Source of the DNA: Actinophytocola oryzae
GTDB taxonomy: Bacteria; Actinomycetota; Actinomycetes; Mycobacteriales; Pseudonocardiaceae
Direction of reading: 5' to 3'
DNA length: 64,000 bases
NCBI RefSeq assembly: GCF_004364325.1
Contig: NZ_SOCP01000009.1
Location: 310,001-374,000 of the forward strand
The position numbers and the translations under genes were made by a program. Below the pieces are notes generated by a model, which did no database searches, was not told the origin of the DNA, and was given only the letters and a program-made list of their open reading frames with translations. Shown piece by piece: positions 51,862 through 60,262 of this stretch. Each line of letters opens with the position of its first letter. Within the stretch, counting starts at the first letter, position 1.

Positions 51862-53163
51862 TCAACGGGTGTTCGGCACGCCTGTCGGAACCGGTGGGGG
51901 CGCGGCCGGGGTGTCCAACGCCTCGCGGTCGAGGCCGTCCGGCAGGGACTTCCGGTAGATCGGCATTGCCGCGGCGGTGGTCACGATCGCCACGAGGACG
52001 AGGATCGCGAACAGCTCCGGGGTCACCATGTCGTGGGCGAGCCCGATGTTGATGAAGATCAGGATCATCAGCCCCCGCGCGTTCATCAGGCCGCCCACCG
52101 CCGACGCGTAACGCCACGAGAAACCCTGCAGGCGCACCACGGACGCGCACCCGAGGTACTTGCCCGCGAAGGCCGCCAGCATGATCGCCGCGAGGGGCAC
52201 CCACAGCGCACCACCCGCGCCGAAACCGGACACCTGGGTGTTGAGACCGGTGAAGGCGAAGAAGACCGGCAGCAGCAGGATCGAGTTCAGGTCCGTCAGC
52301 CGGGTCTCCAGCTCTCGGCGCACCGTCGGCGACTGCGGCATCGCGAGGCCCATGATGAACCCGCCGAACACCGAGAACACGCCGATGTAGTCGGTGAACC
52401 ACCCCGCCACCAGCACCAGGAACAGGATCAGCGCCATCACGTCCCTGGTCATCACGCCCTGGCGCTCCACCCGCTCGCCCAGCCTGCCCAGCAGCCTGCG
52501 CCCGACGGTGAGCATCAGCACCGCGAACACCGCGGCCCCCGCCACCGTGTCCAGCGCGTCCAGCGGGCTGCCCGCCGACCCGACCGCGATGATCACCGCG
52601 AGGATGCCCCACGCCACCGCGTCGTCGATGGCCGCCGCGACCAGGGTCAGGCCGCCGATCGGGGTGTTCGCTATGCCGCGCTCCTGCAGGATCCTGGCCA
52701 GCATCGGGAACGCCGTGATCGACAGCGCGCCGCCGACGAACAGCATGTACACCCAGATGCTCGTCCCTTTCGGGCTGAGGCTGCCGAAGAAGGGCGCCGC
52801 CACGGCCGCGCCCAACAGGAAGGTCGGCACGATGCCCGACACCGCGAGCACCGACGCCCGCCGCATGTTCCGCCCGCCGGTGAGCCCGTGGTCGAGCGAC
52901 GCACCGACCAGGAACATGTAGAACGTGAGCCCGATCGTGCTCAGCACGTAGAGCACGCCCTTGACGTCGGCGGGGAACAGCTGTGCCTGCACGTCGGGCG
53001 CCACCGCACCCAGCAGCGCGGGGCCGAGCAGCACGCCGGCGACCATCTCGCCGACCACCCTCGGCTGTCCGACGAGCATGATCAGGCGCCCGCACAGCGT
53101 GGTCGCGGCGAGGACCACCGCCAGCGCGCCGAACACCTTCAACGCGAACTCGATCTGGTTCAC
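51862..53163 (-). CDS. CPA2-type cation/proton antiporter, 433 aa
   Basis: A polytopic membrane protein with about 12 hydrophobic segments and the NapA/KefB-like core: GEMVAGVLLGP early, GLTFYMFLVGASLD, and the paired aspartates in AAAIDDAVAWG that bind the cation and proton. It exchanges Na+ or K+ for H+ across the membrane. Start GTG 53163 has GGAGG seven bases upstream and overlaps the P450 stop by four bases (GTGA), so it is co-translated with the tailoring genes. Such antiporters sit in some ionophore and macrolide clusters, where they may protect the producer or drive export; that role here is inference. Confidence 0.9.
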   Translation of the reverse strand: MNQIEFALKVFGALAVVLAATTLCGRLIMLVGQPRVVGEMVAGVLLGPALLGAVAPDVQAQLFPADVKGVLYVLSTIGLTFYMFLVGASLDHGLTGGRNMRRASVLAVSGIVPTFLLGAAVAAPFFGSLSPKGTSIWVYMLFVGGALSITAFPMLARILQERGIANTPIGGLTLVAAAIDDAVAWGILAVIIAVGSAGSPLDALDTVAGAAVFAVLMLTVGRRLLGRLGERVERQGVMTRDVMALILFLVLVAGWFTDYIGVFSVFGGFIMGLAMPQSPTVRRELETRLTDLNSILLLPVFFAFTGLNTQVSGFGAGGALWVPLAAIMLAAFAGKYLGCASVVRLQGFSWRYASAVGGLMNARGLMILIFINIGLAHDMVTPELFAILVLVAIVTTAAAMPIYRKSLPDGLDREALDTPAAPPPVPTGVPNTR

Positions 53164-54536
53164 TTGGCGACCTCCAGGGTCTCGCGGCGCACAGGGCAGC
53201 CCTGCGTGTCGTGGGCGTCGAAGTAGCGGCCCGCCATGCGCAGCCTGCGGGCGTCGATGACCATCCAGGTGCCGAGGACGAGCTGGACGAGGCTGAGCCA
53301 CACGTCCTCCCACCGGTCCCGCACGCGCAGTGCCGCGCCGAACACGGCCAGCCGCCACGCGGGCAGCGGCGCACCGGCCCGGACGAGCAGGCACGGCCCC
53401 CTGCTTGGCAGCGAGCGCGTGTGCGCGACCGTGGAGTGGAGGGTGACGCGGGCCAGCACCTCACGGGTCGCCGCCCGCAGCGCGAGCGGGGACAGCCGCC
53501 ACGCGGGACAGGGCCGGTTGGCGGCGACGCCGAACGGGATGTGGTGCGCGTTCCTGGCCGACACGCGTGTCCAGCGGTCCGGGTCGAACACGTCGGGATG
53601 GGTGTGACCGCTGCTGTGGTAGACGGGATAGCTGAAGCACAGCACCGTGCCGGGCGGGATCGTGGTCCGCTCGTCCAGTGCGATGTCGCCGGTCGTGATC
53701 CGGTGCGCGATGCCGAACAGCGGGTAGAGCCGCATCGTCTCGTCGAGGACGTGCGCGAAGTACCGGTCGTCACGCAGCGCTCGCCCGGCCACGTCGGGGT
53801 GCTGGGCGAGCACGAGCAGCAGGTGCGCCATCGCCTCGGACATCTGCACGACGGCGGTGTTGAAGAACGTGCCCTGCAGGTAGTGCACCTGCTCGGTGGG
53901 GGACAGGCTCGCGGGCAGCGGCCGGCGCACGTCGCCTGCGGCGACCCGGCGGGCGAGGTAGCGGGTCAGCCGGGCCCGCCGCGCCGGGTGGCGGAGCCCG
54001 GTGCACTTCAACGAGGTCACGACGTCGTCGGCGTGGCCGACGATCAGGTCCCGCGCGCCGCGGGGGCAGGGCTCACCGAACACCAGCTCGTGGAAGTACT
54101 CCGCCCACACCGGCATCATCAGGTCACGCAGCCGCACCAGCGTCACGCGCCCGGTGACCAGCTCGTCGAGCACCCGCCCGGCGCAGCGGGCCGCGGCGGC
54201 CGACAGTGCCTCGCTCGTGCCGGACAGCAGCGCGAGGGTCGTGTGTGCCACGTCGTCGTAGCGCGGGCCCGGCTCCAGGTGCTCCTGGTGCACCTCCGGG
54301 CCGGGGGAGAGCCAGTACCAGAACAGGTCGGAGAGCCCGGCGCCCCTGCTGCGGCCGTTCGCGGCCGGGTGGCCGTAGACCTCGCGGAAGCGTTCCGGGC
54401 CGACGGCCTCGTTGGGGAACGTGATCGCGTCGTCCCCGTTGACCTTCTGGAACACCCTGGCACGCAGCGCGACCACCCGCGCGGGCAGCCAGCGCGGCGC
54501 GGTCAGCACCGCGGCGGCGGTGAGCAGCGGGATCAC
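53160..54536 (-). CDS. Atypical cytochrome P450, 458 aa
   Basis: P450 features are the ExxR helix (DETMR, Glu266-Arg269), an FDPDRW segment at 317-322, and the heme-Cys loop FGVAANRPCPAW with Cys343. The loop departs from the FGxGxRxCxG norm by having Ala for the second Gly and Pro-Ala after Cys. The I-helix region (222-240) lacks the usual (A/G)Gx(D/E)T acid-alcohol pair. It begins with a hydrophobic stretch (residues 2-13) and has an extra C-terminal part of about 80 residues after the heme region, including a hydrophobic helix. GTG 54536 overlaps the preceding TGA by four bases. It is probably a tailoring oxidase, but the odd oxygen-binding helix makes non-standard chemistry possible. Confidence 0.85.
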   Translation of the reverse strand: MIPLLTAAAVLTAPRWLPARVVALRARVFQKVNGDDAITFPNEAVGPERFREVYGHPAANGRSRGAGLSDLFWYWLSPGPEVHQEHLEPGPRYDDVAHTTLALLSGTSEALSAAAARCAGRVLDELVTGRVTLVRLRDLMMPVWAEYFHELVFGEPCPRGARDLIVGHADDVVTSLKCTGLRHPARRARLTRYLARRVAAGDVRRPLPASLSPTEQVHYLQGTFFNTAVVQMSEAMAHLLLVLAQHPDVAGRALRDDRYFAHVLDETMRLYPLFGIAHRITTGDIALDERTTIPPGTVLCFSYPVYHSSGHTHPDVFDPDRWTRVSARNAHHIPFGVAANRPCPAWRLSPLALRAATREVLARVTLHSTVAHTRSLPSRGPCLLVRAGAPLPAWRLAVFGAALRVRDRWEDVWLSLVQLVLGTWMVIDARRLRMAGRYFDAHDTQGCPVRRETLEVAK

Positions 54537-55624
54537 CCGCACCGGCCCGTCACCCCCGTCCCACGGGTGACGACCAGGTCGCGGGTCAGGTCGGCGAGGC
54601 CCCGGCCGCCGCACAACGCCAGGACGTGGTCGAACTCGTCGCGCAGGGCGTCGAGCACCCGCGCCACACCGGCCTCGCCGTCCGCGGCGAGCCCCCACAG
54701 CACCGGTCTGCCGACCCCGACCGCCGCGGCGCCGAGTGCCAGCGCCACGGCCACGTCGCCGCCCCCGCGCACCCCGCCGTCGAGCACCACCGGCACCCGC
54801 CCCTCGACCGCGTCCACCACGGCCGGCAGTGCCTCGACCGCCGCGGGCGCGAGGTCGGACTGCCGGCCGCCGTGGTTGGACACCACGATCCCCGCCACCC
54901 TGTGGTCGACCGCGAGCACCGCGTCCTCGGGGTGGAGCACTCCCTTGAGCCACAGGGGAAGTGACGTCAGCTCACGCAGCAGGTCGAGGTGGCGCCAGGA
55001 AACCGTCGGTGACATCCCGATGTCGAGCGTGCCGCCGAGCGGCCCGCCGGGCAGGTCGCGCATGTTCTCCGCCGCGAGACCCGGTGGCAGGTCGTGGAAG
55101 CCGTGCTCGGCGTCGCGGCGGTGCCTGCCGAAGACGGGTGAGTCGGCGGTCACCACGACGGCCGCGCAGCCCGCGTCCTCGGCCCGCCGCACCAGGCACG
55201 CCGTCACGTCGTCGTCGGTCTGCGGGTAGAGCTGGAACCAGACCGACGCGGCCGGGTCGACGGCGCGGGCGGCGGCCACCACCTCGCCGATCGCCACCGT
55301 GGCCGCCATGCCGGACACGAGGACCGTGCCCGCCGCCGCCACGGCACGTGCCGTGGCCAGCTCACCGTCGGGGTGGGCGAGGCGGTGGAACGCGGTCGGC
55401 GCGACGAGGAGCGGCATGCCGAGGTGTCCGCCGGGCAGGTCGACGCCGAGGTCGCGGGTCGCGGCACCCCGCAACACCCTCGGCAGCAGGGCGAGCCGCC
55501 GGAACGCGGCCTCGTTCTCGCCGAGCACGACCTCCTCGCCCGCACCGCCCGCGTAGTAGTCGTAGTGCACGGGGTCGAGCGCGGCGCGGGCCTTGTCGTG
55601 CAGCTCGGCGAGAACGGTGTTCAC
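54533..55624 (-). CDS. FMN-dependent alpha-hydroxyacid oxidase/dehydrogenase, 363 aa
   Basis: A glycolate oxidase/mandelate dehydrogenase-family barrel. Residues line up with spinach glycolate oxidase nearly one to one: Tyr24 (YYAGGAGEE), Tyr133 (WFQLY), Lys227, catalytic His251 and substrate-binding Arg254 in SNHGGRQ, followed by the FMN-phosphate loop DGGVRGGGD. It oxidises an alpha-hydroxy acid to an alpha-keto acid. Relatives act on mandelate, hydroxymandelate (as in hydroxyphenylglycine pathways), lactate or glycolate. GTG 55624 overlaps the upstream TGA by four bases, and its own stop overlaps the P450 start. With a ligase and an aromatic lyase next door, an aryl hydroxy acid is a reasonable but unproven substrate. 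Confidence 0.93.
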   Translation of the reverse strand: MNTVLAELHDKARAALDPVHYDYYAGGAGEEVVLGENEAAFRRLALLPRVLRGAATRDLGVDLPGGHLGMPLLVAPTAFHRLAHPDGELATARAVAAAGTVLVSGMAATVAIGEVVAAARAVDPAASVWFQLYPQTDDDVTACLVRRAEDAGCAAVVVTADSPVFGRHRRDAEHGFHDLPPGLAAENMRDLPGGPLGGTLDIGMSPTVSWRHLDLLRELTSLPLWLKGVLHPEDAVLAVDHRVAGIVVSNHGGRQSDLAPAAVEALPAVVDAVEGRVPVVLDGGVRGGGDVAVALALGAAAVGVGRPVLWGLAADGEAGVARVLDALRDEFDHVLALCGGRGLADLTRDLVVTRGTGVTGRCG

Positions 55625-58600
55625 GGGGTGCCCACGGTGGTCCGCGCGAGCTGGGTGCGCAGGAACGCCAGCAGCGGCGTGCGGTGCACGTCCTCGCTGT
55701 CCCACTCGTTCTCCAGGTTCTCGGTGAGGTGGTGCTCGCCGAGAAGTTCCCCGTCGCGGAAGTGGCGCACCACGGGGTGGAGGTAGCGGCCGTCCAGCCC
55801 GCTGGTGTCCTCCTGGGACATCCGGCCGCCGCTGATGTCGAACGGGTCGACGCGGTCGTGGTCGGCGCCGTACTCCAGCGTCACCGCCAGGTACGAGTCG
55901 ACGTCGCCGAAGTCGCCGCGCCCGACCGCCTCGTGCAGGTGCGCCACCGGCACCTCCTCGGCGTAGCGGATGGTCCCGTCCCGCGAGACGAGCACCGCGT
56001 CGGCCATGAACGCGAAGAGCTGCCACAGCGCGGAAGTACGGTTGACACGCTCGACGACGGCGTCGGCCACCCCGTCGGGGGTGGGGTCGAGCTGCCGGTG
56101 CGGCCACGGCACGTCGTGGTAGCGGTGTTCGAGAATCCGGTGCAGTGCACGCACTCCGTAGCGGAAGCCGTGGATGAAACCGCTCGTGGACTTCTTGAAG
56201 TCCCTTCCCTGCGTGATGGTGCCCGCGAAGAACAGGTCGGGCACGTTCACCGACTCCCAGGCCGGGGTCTGGTCGGGGAACCGGTCCCTGATCGTCAGCG
56301 CGGGCCGGCAGTCGGGCGCGAAGATCGAGGCGTCGAAACGGAACCCGGTCGCGAGGATCACGCGGTCGTAGCGGATCTCCTTGACCCGTTCGGCGACCCG
56401 CGCGAAGCTGACCGGCACGAGGTAGGAGTCGCCGTCGCGCCGGATGCTCACGATCCTGCCGTCCAGCAACGCGTTCTGGGACTTGAGCTGGTAGGTGTCG
56501 AGGAAGTTGTTGTTCACCGCGCGCAGGTGCCCGACGAAATGGGTCTGCCACGCGAACTTCAGCGAGCCGGGCCCGGCGACGTGGATGACGGCGGCGGTCT
56601 CGACGAGGTTGTCCGCGGTCTCGAACGCGGAGTTGCCGCGCCCGATGATCAGCACCCGCTGCCCGGTGAAGTCGGCGGGGTCGACCGAGACCTCGTCGTA
56701 CCGCTCGGCGTGCTCGACCCCCTCGATGTCGGGCACGTACGGCTTCGACACGCCGGTCGCCACGATGATCCTTCGTGCCCGGTAGGTGTCGCCGCGCTGG
56801 TCGCGCACCACGAAGTCGTCCGGCCTCGCGACCGACTCGACGCGCGTGCCGTACCGGATCGGCAGGTCGTGCTTGGTGGCGAAGTCGGACAGGTAGCGCA
56901 CCATGTCCTCCGCCGCCGGGAAGTAGCGCGGGGTGTAGGCGGTGAACAGCAGCGACGGGTCGTCGCAGAGCAGCGAGTTCCAGTCGGTCCGCAGGTTCAG
57001 CTCCGGGTCCGTCCAGCCGGTGTTGGGCTTGTTGATGGAGATCAGCGTGCGGTGGCGGGGGAAGCGGGTGAAGAACGCGCCGGGCACGTCGCCCGCCTCG
57101 AGCACCAGGTGGTCCCGGCCCGCCCGGGAGAGCAGGTAGGACGCCTGCAGACCGGCCGGGCCCGCGCCGATGACGAGACACTCCGTCGAAACCTCGCTGG
57201 ACACCACTAGCTCCTCACGTCTTGGAAGGGACGGCAGCAGCCGCTTGTCGGGCTTGCCGCTCGGCGCGACCGGCGCCTCCGCGATGGCGGTCACCCGCAC
57301 CGGCGCGCACGCCGGACCGAGCCGGGCGGTGACGAGGGCACGCAGCGCCGCCGGGTCGGGGGTCCGGCCGGGGGCGGGCACCACGAACGCGTGCACGGCC
57401 TCGCCGGTGTCCTCGTCCGGCGCGGCGACCACGTACGCCTCGGCCACGTCCGGGTGCTCCGCGATGACCCGCTCGATCGGCCCGGCGTAGTGGAGGTTGG
57501 CGTTCACGATCACGACGTCACGGGTGCGGCCCGTCAGGTACAGGCGGCCGGCGCCGTCGAGGTGGCCGAGGTCGCGGGTGCGCACCCAGCCGTCCGCGAA
57601 CACCTCGGCCGACCTCGCCGGGTCGTCCCAGTAGCGGGCCGCCTGGGCGGGGGTGCGGACGAACAGCTCGCCGTCGGTCCCCACCGGGACGGGACGTCCT
57701 CGGGCGTCACGCACCTCCACGTCGACCGAGGTGGGCGGGACGCCGACCGACCCGGGCGGGTCGTGCGGGGTGGCCATGGCGATCGTGCCGGTCTCGGTCT
57801 GGCCGTAGCCGTGGAACACGACCGGCCCCAGCACGTCGAGGGCCTCGCGGTGGCGGTCGGCCGAGAGCGGCGACCCGGACACCATCAGCGCACGCAACGT
57901 CGAGAGGTCCGCGGGAGTACGGCGCTGCGCGGCGACGAGCTTCGCCAGGCGTGGCACGGTGACCACGCTCGCCGACGCGCGGTGGCGGGTGATCGCGTCC
58001 GGCAGCGCGGGCCGGTCGGCGACGACCACGGTCCCGCCCGAGACGACGGTGAGCACGGCGTACTCGAACATCACCTGGCTCGACAGCGACCCGAACACGA
58101 GGTAGCGGTCCAGCCGGGACGCCAGCTCCCGGATCGCGTGCGGCCACGCGTCCGGGCGCGCGGTCCACGCCGCCGCCATCGCGCCGTAGGTCTGCGCACA
58201 CGCCTTGGGGACACCGGTGCTGCCGCTGGTGTGGATCAGCCGCGCCACGTCCTGCGCCCGGCCGTCGAGCCGCGTCGGACCGGCCGCCGTCGCGCACAGG
58301 GCGCCGACGGTGAGGGCGCCCCCGCTGTCACGGTCGCTGACGACCGCGGTGATGTCGAGCCCGAGGAGGTGGCGCACCTGCGCGTCCGGCAGGCCCGGCC
58401 GCACGCCGACCACCCTGGCCCCCACGGCGTGCGCGGCGAGGATGGCGGCGAACGCCTCCGGGTGGACCCCCAGCAGGAGCGCGACCCCGTCGCCGGGGCC
58501 GACCTCGTGTGCCCGGAGCCCGGCCGCGATCCGGTCGACGAGGTCCAGCAGCTCCGCGCCGGTGACCACGCGGTCGCCGTGTTCGAACACCGGCCGGTCG

Positions 58601-58662
58601 CCCCCGTTCCCGAGCGCGTCGAGCACCGCCCCCGGGAACGGGCCGGTCTCAGGCCCCGGCAA
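55621..58662 (-). CDS. Fusion: acyl-CoA ligase (AMP-forming) with C-terminal FAD/NADPH monooxygenase, 1013 aa
   Basis: Residues 1 to about 480 are an adenylate-forming ligase with the HTSGSTGVPK ATP motif (144-153), HGYGQTET, WVRTRDLG and the catalytic Lys470 in PSGKPDKR near its end. The A8 region is unusual (VNANLHYAGPIE). Residues about 490-1013 are a class B-like flavin monooxygenase with GAGPAG for FAD and GRGNSAFETAD for NADPH, closely similar along its whole length to the next upstream protein. The frame is unbroken across the junction. TTG 58662 is the likely start (AAGGAA upstream) and overlaps the preceding stop by 14 bases. A strong GAGGAG site lies at the junction (57211-57216), so the monooxygenase may also be made alone. 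The ligase should activate a carboxylic acid; substrate unknown. Confidence 0.88.
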   Translation of the reverse strand: MPGPETGPFPGAVLDALGNGGDRPVFEHGDRVVTGAELLDLVDRIAAGLRAHEVGPGDGVALLLGVHPEAFAAILAAHAVGARVVGVRPGLPDAQVRHLLGLDITAVVSDRDSGGALTVGALCATAAGPTRLDGRAQDVARLIHTSGSTGVPKACAQTYGAMAAAWTARPDAWPHAIRELASRLDRYLVFGSLSSQVMFEYAVLTVVSGGTVVVADRPALPDAITRHRASASVVTVPRLAKLVAAQRRTPADLSTLRALMVSGSPLSADRHREALDVLGPVVFHGYGQTETGTIAMATPHDPPGSVGVPPTSVDVEVRDARGRPVPVGTDGELFVRTPAQAARYWDDPARSAEVFADGWVRTRDLGHLDGAGRLYLTGRTRDVVIVNANLHYAGPIERVIAEHPDVAEAYVVAAPDEDTGEAVHAFVVPAPGRTPDPAALRALVTARLGPACAPVRVTAIAEAPVAPSGKPDKRLLPSLPRREELVVSSEVSTECLVIGAGPAGLQASYLLSRAGRDHLVLEAGDVPGAFFTRFPRHRTLISINKPNTGWTDPELNLRTDWNSLLCDDPSLLFTAYTPRYFPAAEDMVRYLSDFATKHDLPIRYGTRVESVARPDDFVVRDQRGDTYRARRIIVATGVSKPYVPDIEGVEHAERYDEVSVDPADFTGQRVLIIGRGNSAFETADNLVETAAVIHVAGPGSLKFAWQTHFVGHLRAVNNNFLDTYQLKSQNALLDGRIVSIRRDGDSYLVPVSFARVAERVKEIRYDRVILATGFRFDASIFAPDCRPALTIRDRFPDQTPAWESVNVPDLFFAGTITQGRDFKKSTSGFIHGFRYGVRALHRILEHRYHDVPWPHRQLDPTPDGVADAVVERVNRTSALWQLFAFMADAVLVSRDGTIRYAEEVPVAHLHEAVGRGDFGDVDSYLAVTLEYGADHDRVDPFDISGGRMSQEDTSGLDGRYLHPVVRHFRDGELLGEHHLTENLENEWDSEDVHRTPLLAFLRTQLARTTVGTP
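57202..57216 (-). promoter_or_regulatory. Internal ribosome-binding site at the ligase/monooxygenase junction
   Basis: On the minus strand, GAGGAG (57216-57211) is followed by CTA and two in-frame GTG codons (57207-57205 and 57204-57202). The second GTG is six bases from the site and begins the natural N-terminus of the monooxygenase (SSEVSTECLVIGAGPAG). This is as good a site as most true starts in the window. Confidence 0.6.
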
Positions 58663-60199
58663 GGCATTCCTTCACGAACACGGCCAGCGGCTGCTGGTGC
58701 ACGGTAGGCAGGTCCCAGTGGTTCTCGAGGTTCTCGGCGAGGTGGTGGGTCGCGGCGAGCGTGCCGTCCCGGTAGTGGCGCACCACCGGGTGCAGGTAGC
58801 TCGCGTCGTGCGCGTTCGCCGCGTCGTTCTCCGCGACGCGCGGGATGGAGATGTCGAACGGGTCCACGGTGTCGTGGTCGGGCCCGTACTCCAGCGTCGC
58901 GACGAACCGGTGCTCGGCGGGCCCGAGGCCGCCGTCGGCGACGTAGGCCACCGGCACCTCCTCCTCGTAGTGGGCGGACCCGCCGGAGACGGTCACGACG
59001 TCGCCGATGACCGCGAACTGCTGCCACAGCGCGGAGGACCGGTTCACCCTGGCCACGATCGCGTCGGCGATCGCGTCCGGCGCCGGGTCCAGCACGGTCG
59101 ACGGCCACGGGGTGTCGTGGTGGCGGGCCGCGAGGATCCGGTGCAGCGCGCGGGCTCCGTAGCGGAAGCCGTGGATGAACCCGTTGGTGGACTTCTTGAA
59201 GTCGCGCTGCTGGGTGAGGGTGCCCGCGAAGTAGAGGCCGGGCACCGTGGTCGACTCGTAGGCCGGGGTCTGCTCGGGGAACCGGTCGTCGATCACCAGT
59301 GCGGGGCGGGCGCTGTCGTCGAACACCGAGGCGTCGAACCGGAACCCGGTGCACGCGATGATCCGGTCGTACTCCAGCTCCCGCAGCTTCTCCACCGTGC
59401 GGGCGTAGCGGAACAGGACCCGGAATCCGCCGCCCGCGCGGGGTTCGATGCGCTCGACCGTGCCGTCCAGCACGGCGTTCTCCGACTTGAGCTGGTAGGT
59501 GTCGAGGAAGTTGTTGTTCACCGCGCGCAGGTGTCCGACGTAGTGGGTCTGCCAGGCGAGCTTCACCGAGTGCGGGCCCGCGAGGTGGATCACCGCGGCG
59601 TGCTCGACGAGCGCGTCGGCGGTCTCGAAGCCGGAGTTGCCCTTGCCGATGACCAGTACCCGCTGGTCGGTGTAGGTCGCGGGGTCGGTGTCGAAGGTGT
59701 CGTAGCGTTCGGCGTGCTCGATGCCGGGGATCGGCGGTACGTGCAACCGGGAGACGCCGGTGGCCACGACGACACGGGCCGCCCGTCGGGTCCGTCCACC
59801 GTGGTCGGTGACGGCGAACCCGTCGTCGTCGCGGGAGATCCGCGTGACCTCGGTGTCGTAGTGCACCCGGACCCCGGTGGCCGAGGCGAAGTCGGCGAGG
59901 TAGCGCACCATGTCGTCGGCGTGGGGGAAGTACCGGGGGCTGTAGCGGGTGAAGAGCAGCTCGGGATCGTCGGACAGCAGGGAGTTCCAGTCCATGCGCA
60001 TCCGCTGCTCCGGGTCGGCGTACCCGGTGTGCACCTTGTTGATCGAGATGAGGGTGCGGTGTCGCGGGTAGCGGGAGAAGAAGGTTCCCGGCCCGGCGCC
60101 GCGTTCGAGCACGGCGTAGTCGCGACCGTCGCGTTCGGCCAGCGCGGCGAGCTGCAGCCCCGCGGGCCCGGCCCCGATGATCAGGTAGTCGTGCGCCAT
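58649..60199 (-). CDS. FAD/NADPH-dependent monooxygenase, 516 aa
   Basis: The FAD Rossmann motif is at the very N-terminus (IIGAGPAG, residues 7-14), and a second, NADPH-type motif (VIGKGNSGFETAD) lies near residue 200. Family blocks shared with the C-terminal half of the neighbouring fusion protein include PRHRTLISINK, WNSLL, PRYFP, QTHYVGHLRAVNNNFLDTYQLKS and FKKST(N/S)GFIHGFRYG. These proteins look like FOXRED2-type flavin monooxygenases; possible reactions are N- or C-hydroxylation or Baeyer-Villiger oxidation. ATG 60199 opens the minus-strand operon, 20 bp from a 26-bp palindrome, and its stop overlaps the next start by 14 bases. Confidence 0.9.
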   Translation of the reverse strand: MAHDYLIIGAGPAGLQLAALAERDGRDYAVLERGAGPGTFFSRYPRHRTLISINKVHTGYADPEQRMRMDWNSLLSDDPELLFTRYSPRYFPHADDMVRYLADFASATGVRVHYDTEVTRISRDDDGFAVTDHGGRTRRAARVVVATGVSRLHVPPIPGIEHAERYDTFDTDPATYTDQRVLVIGKGNSGFETADALVEHAAVIHLAGPHSVKLAWQTHYVGHLRAVNNNFLDTYQLKSENAVLDGTVERIEPRAGGGFRVLFRYARTVEKLRELEYDRIIACTGFRFDASVFDDSARPALVIDDRFPEQTPAYESTTVPGLYFAGTLTQQRDFKKSTNGFIHGFRYGARALHRILAARHHDTPWPSTVLDPAPDAIADAIVARVNRSSALWQQFAVIGDVVTVSGGSAHYEEEVPVAYVADGGLGPAEHRFVATLEYGPDHDTVDPFDISIPRVAENDAANAHDASYLHPVVRHYRDGTLAATHHLAENLENHWDLPTVHQQPLAVFVKECLAGA

Positions 60200-60218
60200 G
60201 TGGTCGGAAGCTACCCAC

Positions 60219-60244
60219 CCGATCTCAGAACACTCTGAGATCGG
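60219..60244. promoter_or_regulatory. 26-bp perfect palindrome, probable operator of a divergent promoter
   Basis: Arms CCGATCTCAGA (60219-60229) and its exact complement (60234-60244) flank a 4-bp spacer ACAC. It lies in the 63-bp gap between the divergent monooxygenase (-) and MIO-enzyme (+) starts. A -10-like TACGGT (60250-60255) is seven bases before the GTG of the MIO gene, and TAGCTT occurs on the other strand, so the palindrome would cover both -35 regions. A dimeric repressor site is the simplest reading; the gene for the protein is not recognisable next to it. Confidence 0.8.
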
Positions 60245-60262
60245 CCGCCTACGGTCAGTGCC

